Shown here piece by piece: positions 5,985 to 12,710 of a DNA stretch of 31,696 nucleotides. The stretch lies in the IMG/VR virus record IMGVR_UViG_3300042311_000164, positions 1 to 31,696 of that record; one strand, written 5' to 3'. The translations under genes and the position numbers were made by a program. Source of the DNA: a virus. The notes below the pieces were generated by a model. That model worked only from the letters and a program-made list of their open reading frames with translations, ran no database searches and was not told where the DNA came from. Every line of letters starts with the position of its first letter. Positions within the stretch are counted from its first letter, which is position 1.

Positions 5985-7763
5985 TTATTTAACGTAAGCA
6001 CCTCTATTCGGTGTGTCTATTGGTCTTGTTGAAACTAATTTGTCATTTTTAACTACATATCCAAAATCTTCAGCTTTTTTTGAAGCAATTTGTTTTGCTC
6101 TTGGACTATTTACATCAATATTAGTTCCTTCAAATGAAGCATAAACTTGTTTATTCCAACGATGATGGCAGTATTTTCCGCCTTTCCAATGCCATATATT
6201 GTAATTGTTAGCACCTTCAATTCCGAAACCTTTATTAACCGCTTGTTCCGACATTCTAATAATATCTTCTTTACGATAAATTTTATTAGCTTCTGTCATC
6301 TTTTTGCAAAACAATCTACTTTTATCGTTTGTATCACCTGCGTAAACGTAACGTGTTATAAAACGAATACCATCAATGTTTTCATCTTGTTCACTTTTAG
6401 CGTTTGGTCTTGCTGAACCTGTACTTACAAAATTGTAAACTTTGCTTAATAAACTTTGTTTTTGTTCTTTATTTAATAATTCATTTTCAGCGTCATCGTT
6501 ATCGTAATCAACTTCGTTTTCGTCAATTAATAACCAATTTTCGTTAGGTGTTTCTCCTAAATCAATTAAATCATTTGCAACCTCAGAATCTAAGTTTGAA
6601 TAAGTAGAACAACATACCTTGTCAGAAGCCATTTTAACGCCTGTTTCTTCTTCGTTTGTAGTTGCGTTCATAGTATTTACGTCTATAAAATCAAGTGGCT
6701 GTATTGTCTTAAAATATAGGTTTAAAGCAATGTCGTTAACCGCTAATATTTCATCTAACGCTTCAATGATTTCTAATTGGTATGGTCTAATAACAATATT
6801 ATCAAACAAACGTGTTGCAGTTTCAATTTCATCAGCATTGTTTCCTAAACCACCACCTGATTCACGAATACCTAAAAGCATTGGCGAAGTAACTCTATGA
6901 CCAACGATTAACTTTTCAAAACATTCAGTACTCAAATACTCGTAATGTGCCGGTGCATCGTTTAAAGGAATATCATCAACAGTTGTTTTGTTTTCTGCAC
7001 TTGCGTTAAAAGATACAATTACCTTGTCTCCTTTTGCACCTGTTAATTTGCGTTTAACCTCATTAGCAATTTCTTGACGTTTTTCTTCTTGTGGTACATT
7101 GTTATTAAAGTTAATTACTTTAGTACCGCTAAAACCATTCATAACATCGTTAATCAAGTAATCAGAAATCTCTTGCTCAAGCATTGCGTAAGGCAAAGCA
7201 CCACTATAATCAATTGGCGTGTAATAATGATAACCCGAAACGTATGGTTTAATAATATATAATTCAACTTCTTTTCCGTTACCGAATTTAAAAGCAGGAA
7301 TACGTTTTAATTCATCACCTTTTTTATATTTTGACCAATCAGGATGATAAAACCAAGCTTCAATTTCGCCTTTATCGTTGCACTTTTCAGCACGTAATGT
7401 GTGTATAGGAAAATGCTCAACAGATTTAACTTGTCCGTTTAAGTAAATAACTTGCATTGCAGCCATACCCAACAACTTACGTTCCAAAGCTACTTTACGC
7501 AAACAATCCTTTTTTACAATAGACATCATTTGAGCGTATTCGTTTGGCTTTCTGTTTGAATCAGTAGCATCAATTCCTTTACCATAAACCATATTGGCAA
7601 TACCTGTAATAATAGCGTGGTTTGTATTTGAGTACAAATATCTATCAATTAAATATTGAAAATAGTTATTGTCATCTCCGTACTCTACGAAATCTTTGTT
7701 TTTAGATTCTGTAATTGTAGGCGAATTGTAAGCACTTAAATTTAAAATGTGTACGTTATTCAT
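5985..7763 (-). CDS. Portal protein with C-terminal metal-binding-like extension
   Basis: A 592-aa portal candidate that would form the ring at the packaging vertex. Residues 1-420 fit portals: FVEYGDDNNYFQYLIDRYLY near the N-terminus, a long alpha/beta wing, and a ring region with HRVTSPMLLGIRESGGGLGN followed by helices. From about 450 there is an extra domain with Cys/His-rich motifs (KSRLFCKKM, then KYCHHRW about 50 residues later), recalling minor head proteins of the Mu gpF/SPP1 gp7 type. The start overlaps the upstream 109-aa gene by 8 nt. Portal call fairly firm; the identity of the extension is inference. Confidence 0.75.
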   Translation of the reverse strand: MNNVHILNLSAYNSPTITESKNKDFVEYGDDNNYFQYLIDRYLYSNTNHAIITGIANMVYGKGIDATDSNRKPNEYAQMMSIVKKDCLRKVALERKLLGMAAMQVIYLNGQVKSVEHFPIHTLRAEKCNDKGEIEAWFYHPDWSKYKKGDELKRIPAFKFGNGKEVELYIIKPYVSGYHYYTPIDYSGALPYAMLEQEISDYLINDVMNGFSGTKVINFNNNVPQEEKRQEIANEVKRKLTGAKGDKVIVSFNASAENKTTVDDIPLNDAPAHYEYLSTECFEKLIVGHRVTSPMLLGIRESGGGLGNNADEIETATRLFDNIVIRPYQLEIIEALDEILAVNDIALNLYFKTIQPLDFIDVNTMNATTNEEETGVKMASDKVCCSTYSNLDSEVANDLIDLGETPNENWLLIDENEVDYDNDDAENELLNKEQKQSLLSKVYNFVSTGSARPNAKSEQDENIDGIRFITRYVYAGDTNDKSRLFCKKMTEANKIYRKEDIIRMSEQAVNKGFGIEGANNYNIWHWKGGKYCHHRWNKQVYASFEGTNIDVNSPRAKQIASKKAEDFGYVVKNDKLVSTRPIDTPNRGAYVK

Positions 7764-8085
7764 AAATTATAAATTCGTTTTCTGAAGTTCTTTGTGTGTA
7801 AACATTATTGTTTATACTAAATTCTTCAATTATTTGATTTGTGCAAAAGATTTTATCTTTATAAACTACATCAGTACCATTTAAAATAGTAAGCGTGTAG
7901 AATTTATTTTGTTTTATCGGGAAAACCAAATTAGTAACTGCGTAATATTTGTCAATTGAAAATACGCACTCAATAGTTTCTTCTGTATTTGCTTCTTCAT
8001 CTCTTAAAACAATAGCATCGGCTTCTAAACCATCAATAGTGGCGTAAAGATTTTGTGCTGCTTCTTGCTCTTTTAGAATTATCAT
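7756..8085 (-). CDS. Unknown protein upstream of portal (109 aa)
   Basis: A small beta-rich acidic protein. Strands alternate with short turns, as in a small Ig-like or beta-sandwich structural protein: IIEEFSINNNVYTQ near the end, YTLTILNGTDVVYKDKI before it. No signal peptide or metal motif. It overlaps the portal start by 8 nt, so it is probably coexpressed with head genes. Its start faces the divergent plus-strand pair across an 88-nt shared spacer. Function not recognised. Confidence 0.7.
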   Translation of the reverse strand: MIILKEQEAAQNLYATIDGLEADAIVLRDEEANTEETIECVFSIDKYYAVTNLVFPIKQNKFYTLTILNGTDVVYKDKIFCTNQIIEEFSINNNVYTQRTSENEFIIYE

Positions 8086-8105
8086 TGTTTTATTTTAAAA
8101 ATAAA

Positions 8106-8159
8106 TTTGTTAATGTTTTGTTAATGGTGTTTTTTGTATTGTGAAAGTATTTATATTTG
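8106..8159 (+). promoter_or_regulatory. Promoter of the plus-strand pair with tandem TGTTAATG boxes
   Basis: Two TTTGTTAATG repeats (8106-8115 and 8117-8126, 11-bp period), 4 nt, TTTTTG (8131-8136), 15 nt, then TATATTTG (8152-8159). Spacing is identical to the minus-strand promoter at 1243-1294. The ATG of the first gene follows 14 nt after the -7 element, so the leader is very short. Confidence 0.78.
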
Positions 8160-8173
8160 TAAAAAAAATAATT

Positions 8174-8305
8174 ATGGAAATAGGAACAAAATATAAGTTT
8201 TCTAATACATCAATAGGAACTTTAATAAAGAAAGATAAAAACTTTGGATTGTTTAAATTTGAAGATGGTAGTAAATTTGTATTTAACTTAAATAAATTAA
8301 AATGA
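8174..8305 (+). CDS. Small plus-strand protein 1 (43 aa)
   Basis: ATG ORF of 43 codons beginning MEIGTKYKFSNTSIGTLIKK, basic, with alternating strands that could make a tiny SH3-like barrel. It follows a clear promoter and overlaps the next ORF by 4 nt (ATGA), good evidence that both are translated. Family and function unknown. It and the next gene are the only ones opposing the rest of the genome. Confidence 0.7.
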   Translation: MEIGTKYKFSNTSIGTLIKKDKNFGLFKFEDGSKFVFNLNKLK

Positions 8306-8502
8306 AACTAATAAATTTAATAAAACAATTAGAAAAATTACCACAAAACAAACAAGTTTATATTATTTACGATGGAGCACCAAGAATGAAAGCAAATAAA
8401 GTTTTTTTGTCTAAAAATGGAAAAATTATGATAACAAATATAGATGAAACAATATATGATGAAAATCATAAAGAAAAGGTTGAATACGTTAGCAATAAAT
8501 AA
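8302..8502 (+). CDS. Small plus-strand protein 2 (66 aa)
   Basis: A 66-aa protein with a helical N-terminus (LINLIKQLEKLPQNKQ) followed by short strands and turns, net basic at first and acidic later. The N-terminal pattern recalls small phage or plasmid accessory proteins, but I cannot name a family. Second gene of the plus-strand pair, coupled through ATGA, and followed by hairpins and a bidirectional terminator. An early host-directed or regulatory role is speculation. Confidence 0.72.
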   Translation: MKLINLIKQLEKLPQNKQVYIIYDGAPRMKANKVFLSKNGKIMITNIDETIYDENHKEKVEYVSNK

Positions 8503-8511
8503 AGACTGTGT

Positions 8512-8530
8512 ATAGGAAGCCGAATCCTAT
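8512..8530 (+). other. Short hairpin after the plus-strand pair
   Basis: ATAGGA/TCCTAT arms (8512-8517 and 8525-8530) around a 7-nt loop, starting 9 nt after the last plus-strand stop. No T run follows, so it is not a terminator alone; it may protect the 3' end of the mRNA. Confidence 0.4.
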
Positions 8531-8545
8531 TTGCCGACATTCAAC

Positions 8546-8578
8546 AAAAAAAAGGGTAGCATTTAAGTTACCCTTTTT
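8546..8578 (+). terminator. Bidirectional intrinsic terminator
   Basis: GGGTA...TACCC stem (8554-8558 with 8569-8573), extendable through a G-T pair, flanked by A8 on the left and T5 on the right. It can stop the plus-strand pair and, from the other side, transcripts leaving the 126-aa gene. Confidence 0.82.
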
Positions 8579-8583
8579 AATTT

Positions 8584-8621
8584 GAAAAAACTATTTAAGT
8601 GTGCATTAAAGCATAAATAGT
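8584..8621 (-). terminator. Second terminator-like hairpin for the minus strand
   Basis: Perfect 8-bp arms ACTATTTA/TAAATAGT (8590-8597 and 8614-8621) with a nested TGC/GCA pair; on the minus strand it is followed by six T. It lies directly below the 126-aa gene stop (8625), in tandem with the bidirectional terminator. Confidence 0.6.
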
Positions 8622-8624
8622 GTA

Positions 8625-9005
8625 TTATAATTCAGGAATTTTAGCTATACCATTAAAAAAAGATTGATATTCTTTAATTGTTTTTTGAAGTTGTTCTAAT
8701 TCTTTAACTTCTTTAACATTAGAAACATCAACTCCTAAATCTTTAGCTTTAGCGTTAAAATCGTTTATTTGAGATTTTACGAACTCACCAAGTGATAATA
8801 TACTTTTAACTGAATCTCCTAATGAATTTTTTGTTTGTTGTGCTTTAGATAATTCTGAAGCTAATTGATTACCAATTTTTTCAACTGCACCAATACCACT
8901 ATTAATATCAGAAATACTTTTTTGTAATTCTTTTACAGAAGCCAATTCAACTTTTTGAGTACCTAAAAATAATTTATTACCTATCTTTTTTAATTCAGGT
9001 GTCAT
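8625..9005 (-). CDS. Coiled-coil protein next to tail-tube candidate (126 aa)
   Basis: Almost entirely helical with heptad-like patterns (SISDINSGIGAVEKIGNQLA, then LEQLQKTIKEYQSFFNGI). No cysteine, signal peptide or membrane segment. It lies between the tail-tube candidate and the convergent terminators and seems to be the last gene of the capsid-tube block. A structural or assembly role is plausible from position alone. Family not recognised. Confidence 0.72.
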   Translation of the reverse strand: MTPELKKIGNKLFLGTQKVELASVKELQKSISDINSGIGAVEKIGNQLASELSKAQQTKNSLGDSVKSILSLGEFVKSQINDFNAKAKDLGVDVSNVKEVKELEQLQKTIKEYQSFFNGIAKIPEL

Positions 9006-9017
9006 ATTATAAAGTTT

Positions 9018-9042
9018 TAAAAAGGGGCTTTTACACCCCTTT
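9018..9042 (-). terminator. Intrinsic terminator after the tube gene
   Basis: Perfect 7-bp AAAGGGG/CCCCTTT stem (9021-9027 with 9036-9042), 8-nt loop, T run on the minus strand. It lies between the 175-aa and 126-aa genes and should lower expression of the latter. Confidence 0.82.
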
Positions 9043-9061
9043 GATTATTTAAAGTTGATTA

Positions 9062-9589
9062 TTAAGAACCAACAACTACTGTAAATCCTGCAGAAGTTAA
9101 CGTGTCACCAATGAAGTTTGCAGGTACTTGTTCAGTTCCTGTTAGCGTCAAGGTATATCCACTTAAATCACCCATAGCACCACCTGTTACGATAGTACCA
9201 CCTGTAACATCCATTCCGTGTTCTAAACCTGCATAGAAGAAATTACCATTGTTATCTTCAACGATAACTTGAGGACGCCCATAAGCCATTAATTTCAATT
9301 CTTTGTGGTCTTTAACTGTTAACTTTTTGAAAGTCAACTCTAATACTTGCTCGTAAAACGTTGTTCCGTTTTCTCTTGAGCTATTTACGTTTTGTGTAAA
9401 TGTAGAAGCACCTTTTAAATCGTATTTGTAAGCAGAAGGAGTTCCTGCAACTGCGTCGATTACATCGGTATTTGTAGCATCGTAAGTATAACCTGTAGCA
9501 TCTCCGTAATTAACGAAATAAACCGCTTTTAAGCCACCTACTGAATCTTTACATACTTCTAATCTTCCACTTGATAAATCACAAGCCAT
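9062..9589 (-). CDS. Major tail tube-like protein (candidate)
   Basis: A 175-aa beta-rich protein beginning MACDLSSGRLEVCKDSVGGL, with Gly/Thr-rich strands throughout (YTYDATNTDVIDAVAGTPSA, YTLTLTGTEQVPANFIGD). Size, composition, and placement directly after the capsid gene between two strong terminators fit an abundant structural protein such as the tail tube. I know similar proteins from Bacteroidetes phages annotated only as structural. An alternative is a head decoration protein. Confidence 0.55.
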   Translation of the reverse strand: MACDLSSGRLEVCKDSVGGLKAVYFVNYGDATGYTYDATNTDVIDAVAGTPSAYKYDLKGASTFTQNVNSSRENGTTFYEQVLELTFKKLTVKDHKELKLMAYGRPQVIVEDNNGNFFYAGLEHGMDVTGGTIVTGGAMGDLSGYTLTLTGTEQVPANFIGDTLTSAGFTVVVGS

Positions 9590-9613
9590 ATTGTATATAT
9601 TTATTAATTAGTT

Positions 9614-9645
9614 AAAAAAAGGGATGGCGTTTATTTCACCACCCC
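9614..9645 (-). terminator. Intrinsic terminator after the capsid gene
   Basis: On the minus strand GGGGTGG pairs with CCATCCC (9639-9645 with 9621-9627, one G-U pair), followed by seven T. It lies 23 nt below the capsid stop. Isolating the capsid gene between terminators is common for the most abundant phage transcript. Confidence 0.83.
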
Positions 9646-9667
9646 TTGAAGTTTAGTTTGCTTAAAA

Positions 9668-10600
9668 TTAAGCAGGAGTGTAAAGAACGATGTCAGAACC
9701 AATTCCGTATTGTACACCTGCAGTAAATCTCATTACGATTCTTACATTTTGTGAACCATCGATGTCAGCCATATCAATCACTTTCACTTCATTGTGGTCA
9801 GATAATAAACCTGTTCCGAAATAAAGGTTAGATTTTTGAGCAGCCATCATATAGTTAGAAGCCAATCCGTTTGCAACAAAGATTTTAACACCATCAAAAG
9901 ATAAACTTCCGTTGTTAAACCATTGTGTACCCATTGCGTTAGTACCATTAGCACCTAAACCTGAAGCACCAAATCCACCTAAAGCACGAACATAAGCACG
10001 AGCAACGTTTTGTGAAACATAGATATATAAATCTTCTTGTCCGTATAATGCAGCAGGGATAGCGTCAACCACTTTTCCTAATTCAGCAATAACGTTTGCA
10101 GCAGTTACAGTTGTACCAACAACATCGATAACAGTTGAATCAGCAGTAGCTAAAGTAACGAATCCATCAAACTGACCTGCAGTTGCGTTAGCACCTCTCC
10201 AAATTGAAATTTCATTGTTTTGAGCAGCTTTAGCAGCAACGTGAGCTAATAAGAAATCTTGGAAAGAAGGAGGCATTGAATCAAAAGCAGAATAACCCAT
10301 TTGGATTGATTCCCAATCTGAACGGAAATCTTTTTTACACAATTGTAAATTGATTTGAAACTCTTCGGGAGTAATGATTCTTTCAGTTAAAGTAACTGTA
10401 GAAGTAGCATCGAAATCACAAGTAGCATCTTTAACTAAATCGTTAGTAGCTAATTTTTTGATAACTTCTTTGTAAGCGATGTTTGGTTTTACTTCAATAC
10501 CACCGTTTTCGATAGTAGAAGCAGACAATAAAGCTGCAGAAATATATTTACCTGCAAACTGTCCTGCGTAAGTAGTAGTAATACTTGTTGTAGTAGCCAT
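9668..10600 (-). CDS. Major capsid protein (HK97-fold candidate)
   Basis: A 310-aa protein consistent with an HK97-type capsid subunit. The N-terminal region is Thr/Ala-rich (MATTTSITTTYAGQFAGKYI), followed by a segment with FQINLQLCKKDFRSDWESIQ, a spine-helix-like stretch (FQDFLLAHVAAKAAQNNEIS), a central domain with VYVSQNVARAYVRAL-type sequence, and a C-terminal beta region ending GIGSDIVLYTPA. It follows a scaffold-like gene by 6 nt and a protease three genes upstream, the usual capsid order. Codon use is more G+C-rich than in neighbouring genes, as expected for a highly expressed gene. Confidence 0.82.
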   Translation of the reverse strand: MATTTSITTTYAGQFAGKYISAALLSASTIENGGIEVKPNIAYKEVIKKLATNDLVKDATCDFDATSTVTLTERIITPEEFQINLQLCKKDFRSDWESIQMGYSAFDSMPPSFQDFLLAHVAAKAAQNNEISIWRGANATAGQFDGFVTLATADSTVIDVVGTTVTAANVIAELGKVVDAIPAALYGQEDLYIYVSQNVARAYVRALGGFGASGLGANGTNAMGTQWFNNGSLSFDGVKIFVANGLASNYMMAAQKSNLYFGTGLLSDHNEVKVIDMADIDGSQNVRIVMRFTAGVQYGIGSDIVLYTPA

Positions 10601-10606
10601 TTTTAA

Positions 10607-11152
10607 TTATTTAAGGTTTGAAATTTTGTTTAATACAGAATCAAAAGTTGTTCTTGTTCTGTTTTGAGAATATAAATTCATTTCTCTTTTAGTTGTAGCA
10701 TCAGGATTATGTGTTAAAGGCTCAGCAGATAATTCTACTTCTTTAACTTCAACTTTAGCTAATTTTAATTCTTCGATTTCTTTTCTCAAAGATTCGATTT
10801 CAGCAAAGAACATTTCTTTAGTAACTGATTCAATTACTCTTTTAGGCTCTTTTACTTCAGCCATTTCTTGCTCTACTTCAACTTCTACTTCAGCTTCAGG
10901 TTCTTCAACTTCAACTTCCATTTCTTTGATTTCAGCAATAATTCCTTCTTCGGCTACGATTAAAATCATACCATCTTCTAACTTGTATTCTCCAACAGGT
11001 AAAGCAATTCTATCTTCTTCGTTAACGATGAAAACGCCTGCACCTGCTTCAAATACTTCAGCTTCGATAATAGTACCATTTTCTAAAGCCATTTGAGCAA
11101 GTTTTACTTCCATTCCCAATAAGGTTTTGATTTGGTTAATTACGTTTGACAT
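10607..11152 (-). CDS. Glu-rich scaffold-like protein
   Basis: A 181-aa acidic protein. Residues 1-70 look like a small beta domain (YKLEDGMILIVAEEGIIAEI), then comes a run of Glu/Val repeats (about 78-100) and a coiled coil (about 110-140), ending in a basic tail with TTFDSVLNKISNLK. An acidic, helical protein immediately before the capsid gene is the hallmark of phage scaffolds, which are removed by the prohead protease during maturation; that protease is encoded at 12028-12621. The low-complexity Glu region makes homology unreliable. Confidence 0.68.
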   Translation of the reverse strand: MSNVINQIKTLLGMEVKLAQMALENGTIIEAEVFEAGAGVFIVNEEDRIALPVGEYKLEDGMILIVAEEGIIAEIKEMEVEVEEPEAEVEVEVEQEMAEVKEPKRVIESVTKEMFFAEIESLRKEIEELKLAKVEVKEVELSAEPLTHNPDATTKREMNLYSQNRTRTTFDSVLNKISNLK

Positions 11153-11204
11153 TCGATTTTTGTTTTAAAATTAATATTATAAAGATTTGTTATATTTTTA
11201 ACAA

Positions 11205-11402
11205 TTACCCGTTATTTCTAACAATTGTTCTTGGCTCGTTTACGTTGTTGATTAAAGATTCACCACCTTGTGAAAGTGTAGCACCTATTCCTTGCGCTTG
11301 TAAATCACCATTACAACATTCTTTTTTGTAAGTTCCGTCTGTACATAGACAACCTCTGTTACCACCTTGTGGACTTGTTTTTGATTTTGTAGCTTTGCTC
11401 AT
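11205..11402 (-). CDS. Small Cys-rich head-region protein (65 aa)
   Basis: Motif GCLCTDGTYKKECCNGDLQA at about 17-36 puts four cysteines in two close pairs (CxC and CC), suggesting metal binding or a disulfide-like knot. The N-terminus is basic and the C-terminus polar. I know this motif type from Bacteroidetes phages, where it is unnamed, and it lies here between the fibre-like and scaffold-like genes. No function can be assigned. Confidence 0.7.
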   Translation of the reverse strand: MSKATKSKTSPQGGNRGCLCTDGTYKKECCNGDLQAQGIGATLSQGGESLINNVNEPRTIVRNNG

Positions 11403-11407
11403 TTTTA

Positions 11408-12028
11408 TTAGTATTTATGTTTTTGTGTTCTTTGAATAAAATATATTACATCGTGTATATTTCCTGAATGACTTGCTTTCATTTTAACGCTTAAGCCATT
11501 TGTTACTACATCTTCATCAGCATAATATTGAAACGTTTTAGCAAATGTATGTTCTGAATTAGCACCTTTTGGAAAAGTTATTGTGTCTCTAACTCTGTCG
11601 TAAGGCGTTCCATTTCCACCCTCAAGGTATAAGTCAACATATCCGTTTGCGTTGCTTATTTGTGCTTTAAATGCGATTGTAACTATATATACATCGTTTT
11701 CAAACTCAGCTCTTAATTTGTTACTTGCATAATAATCAATATCTGAATGTATATGCGAATCAATTACGTTGCCTTTATTATTTGGTATTGTAAAAGCAGT
11801 TGTAGTAAACGAATAAGGCGAAGCACTTGTGTATTGTGTGTCATCGTATCTTGCCCAACCTAAACCCATTTTATCAGATTGTGGTGGAAATACTCTAACT
11901 TGTTCACCATTGAAACCCATAAATAAAGATTCATCAGTAACCAACATAGCACCTTGTTCTATATTTACATCGTCAACTTCTGTTTGAGTAGCATTACCAA
12001 CGTGAACTTTAAATGCAGTATTTTTCAT
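11408..12028 (-). CDS. Fibre-like or decoration structural protein (206 aa)
   Basis: Starts MKNTAFKVHVGNATQTEVDD; the segment GAMLVTDESLFMGFNGEQVR (about 27-46) resembles the short N-terminal adaptor seen in phage head fibres and tail spikes. The rest is beta-rich (YVDLYLEGGNGTPYDRVRDT) like a jelly roll. Its start overlaps the protease stop by 1 nt (TAATG), and it sits in the capsid block, so a head fibre or decoration role is more likely than a tail one. Inference only. Confidence 0.58.
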   Translation of the reverse strand: MKNTAFKVHVGNATQTEVDDVNIEQGAMLVTDESLFMGFNGEQVRVFPPQSDKMGLGWARYDDTQYTSASPYSFTTTAFTIPNNKGNVIDSHIHSDIDYYASNKLRAEFENDVYIVTIAFKAQISNANGYVDLYLEGGNGTPYDRVRDTITFPKGANSEHTFAKTFQYYADEDVVTNGLSVKMKASHSGNIHDVIYFIQRTQKHKY

Positions 12029-12621
12029 TATACGTTTTTAAGTATTTCTTTTAATTTAGAAATCAATTCTTCTTCTTCAGTAAGTTCTTTTGACAATTCT
12101 TTTTTCTTTTCTAATTGGTCGGCAAAATGTCCTTCCAAACTGAAACCTTTTACTTTACCTGTTTTAACGTAATCGTTCCAAATTTCATCGTTGTCAACTT
12201 TTACACTTGCCATCCAAGTACCAAGTGGAACACTTAAATTATACAAAGCACTTTTGTCTTTACTTAAATCTTCAACTATCCAACTTTCAACAACTGTTAA
12301 ACCTTCAATTGCTTTTGAGTGTTCTAAAGTTGAATTACCTTGATTACCTTTCTTTAAAAACAATTGCGATGCTTTTACGACAGTATCTTTTGAAAAGTAA
12401 ATATAGTATTCATCTTCTCCGTTACGTCTGTAAATAGGCTTTTCAGGAATTAAAACCGCACCCATTAAAATACGTTTCTCTTTGCTTATTTCAGCAAGTT
12501 TAACTTCTTCAGACTTTAACGCTACGAAATCAGATTCAATTGCGGGTGAAGCTACAACGCTAATTGCGTCTACACCTTGCATTTCTTCTTTATCGTCTAT
12601 TATTAATTCGATTAAATTCAT
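12028..12621 (-). CDS. Prohead maturation protease, XkdF-like (Peptidase S78_2 type)
   Basis: A 197-aa serine protease candidate that would cleave scaffold and capsid precursor during head maturation. Recognisable elements: GVDAISVVASPAIE near the N-terminus, MGAVLIPEKPIYR (about 53-65), then EHSKAIEGLTVVESWIVED with His101, and KGFSLEGHF with Ser161. The GFSLEG motif is typical of the XkdF family. The C-terminal 30 residues are a charged helix. Followed in the same operon by the fibre-like, Cys-rich, scaffold-like and capsid genes. Confidence 0.86.
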   Translation of the reverse strand: MNLIELIIDDKEEMQGVDAISVVASPAIESDFVALKSEEVKLAEISKEKRILMGAVLIPEKPIYRRNGEDEYYIYFSKDTVVKASQLFLKKGNQGNSTLEHSKAIEGLTVVESWIVEDLSKDKSALYNLSVPLGTWMASVKVDNDEIWNDYVKTGKVKGFSLEGHFADQLEKKKELSKELTEEEELISKLKEILKNV

Positions 12622-12660
12622 TTGTTTTTATTTAAAAATTAATTTTTGTTTAATTTGTTT

Positions 12661-12680
12661 TGTAAACATATTTGTTTACA
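12661..12680. promoter_or_regulatory. 20-bp dyad upstream of the protease operon
   Basis: TGTAAACATATTTGTTTACA: perfect 8-bp inverted arms around TATT, in the 89-nt gap between tape measure and protease. It could be an operator for head-gene transcription. On the plus strand a T-rich run follows (terminator-like), but no plus-strand gene lies upstream. Confidence 0.45.
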
Positions 12681-12710
12681 TTTTTATTTTTTTTTAAACG
12701 TTTAGATTTA

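Noticed and set aside
6147-6416. 89-codon plus-strand open frame opposite portal (and similar ones at 6619 and 21662)
   Set aside because: Hydrophobic low-complexity translations antisense to confident genes, without start context.
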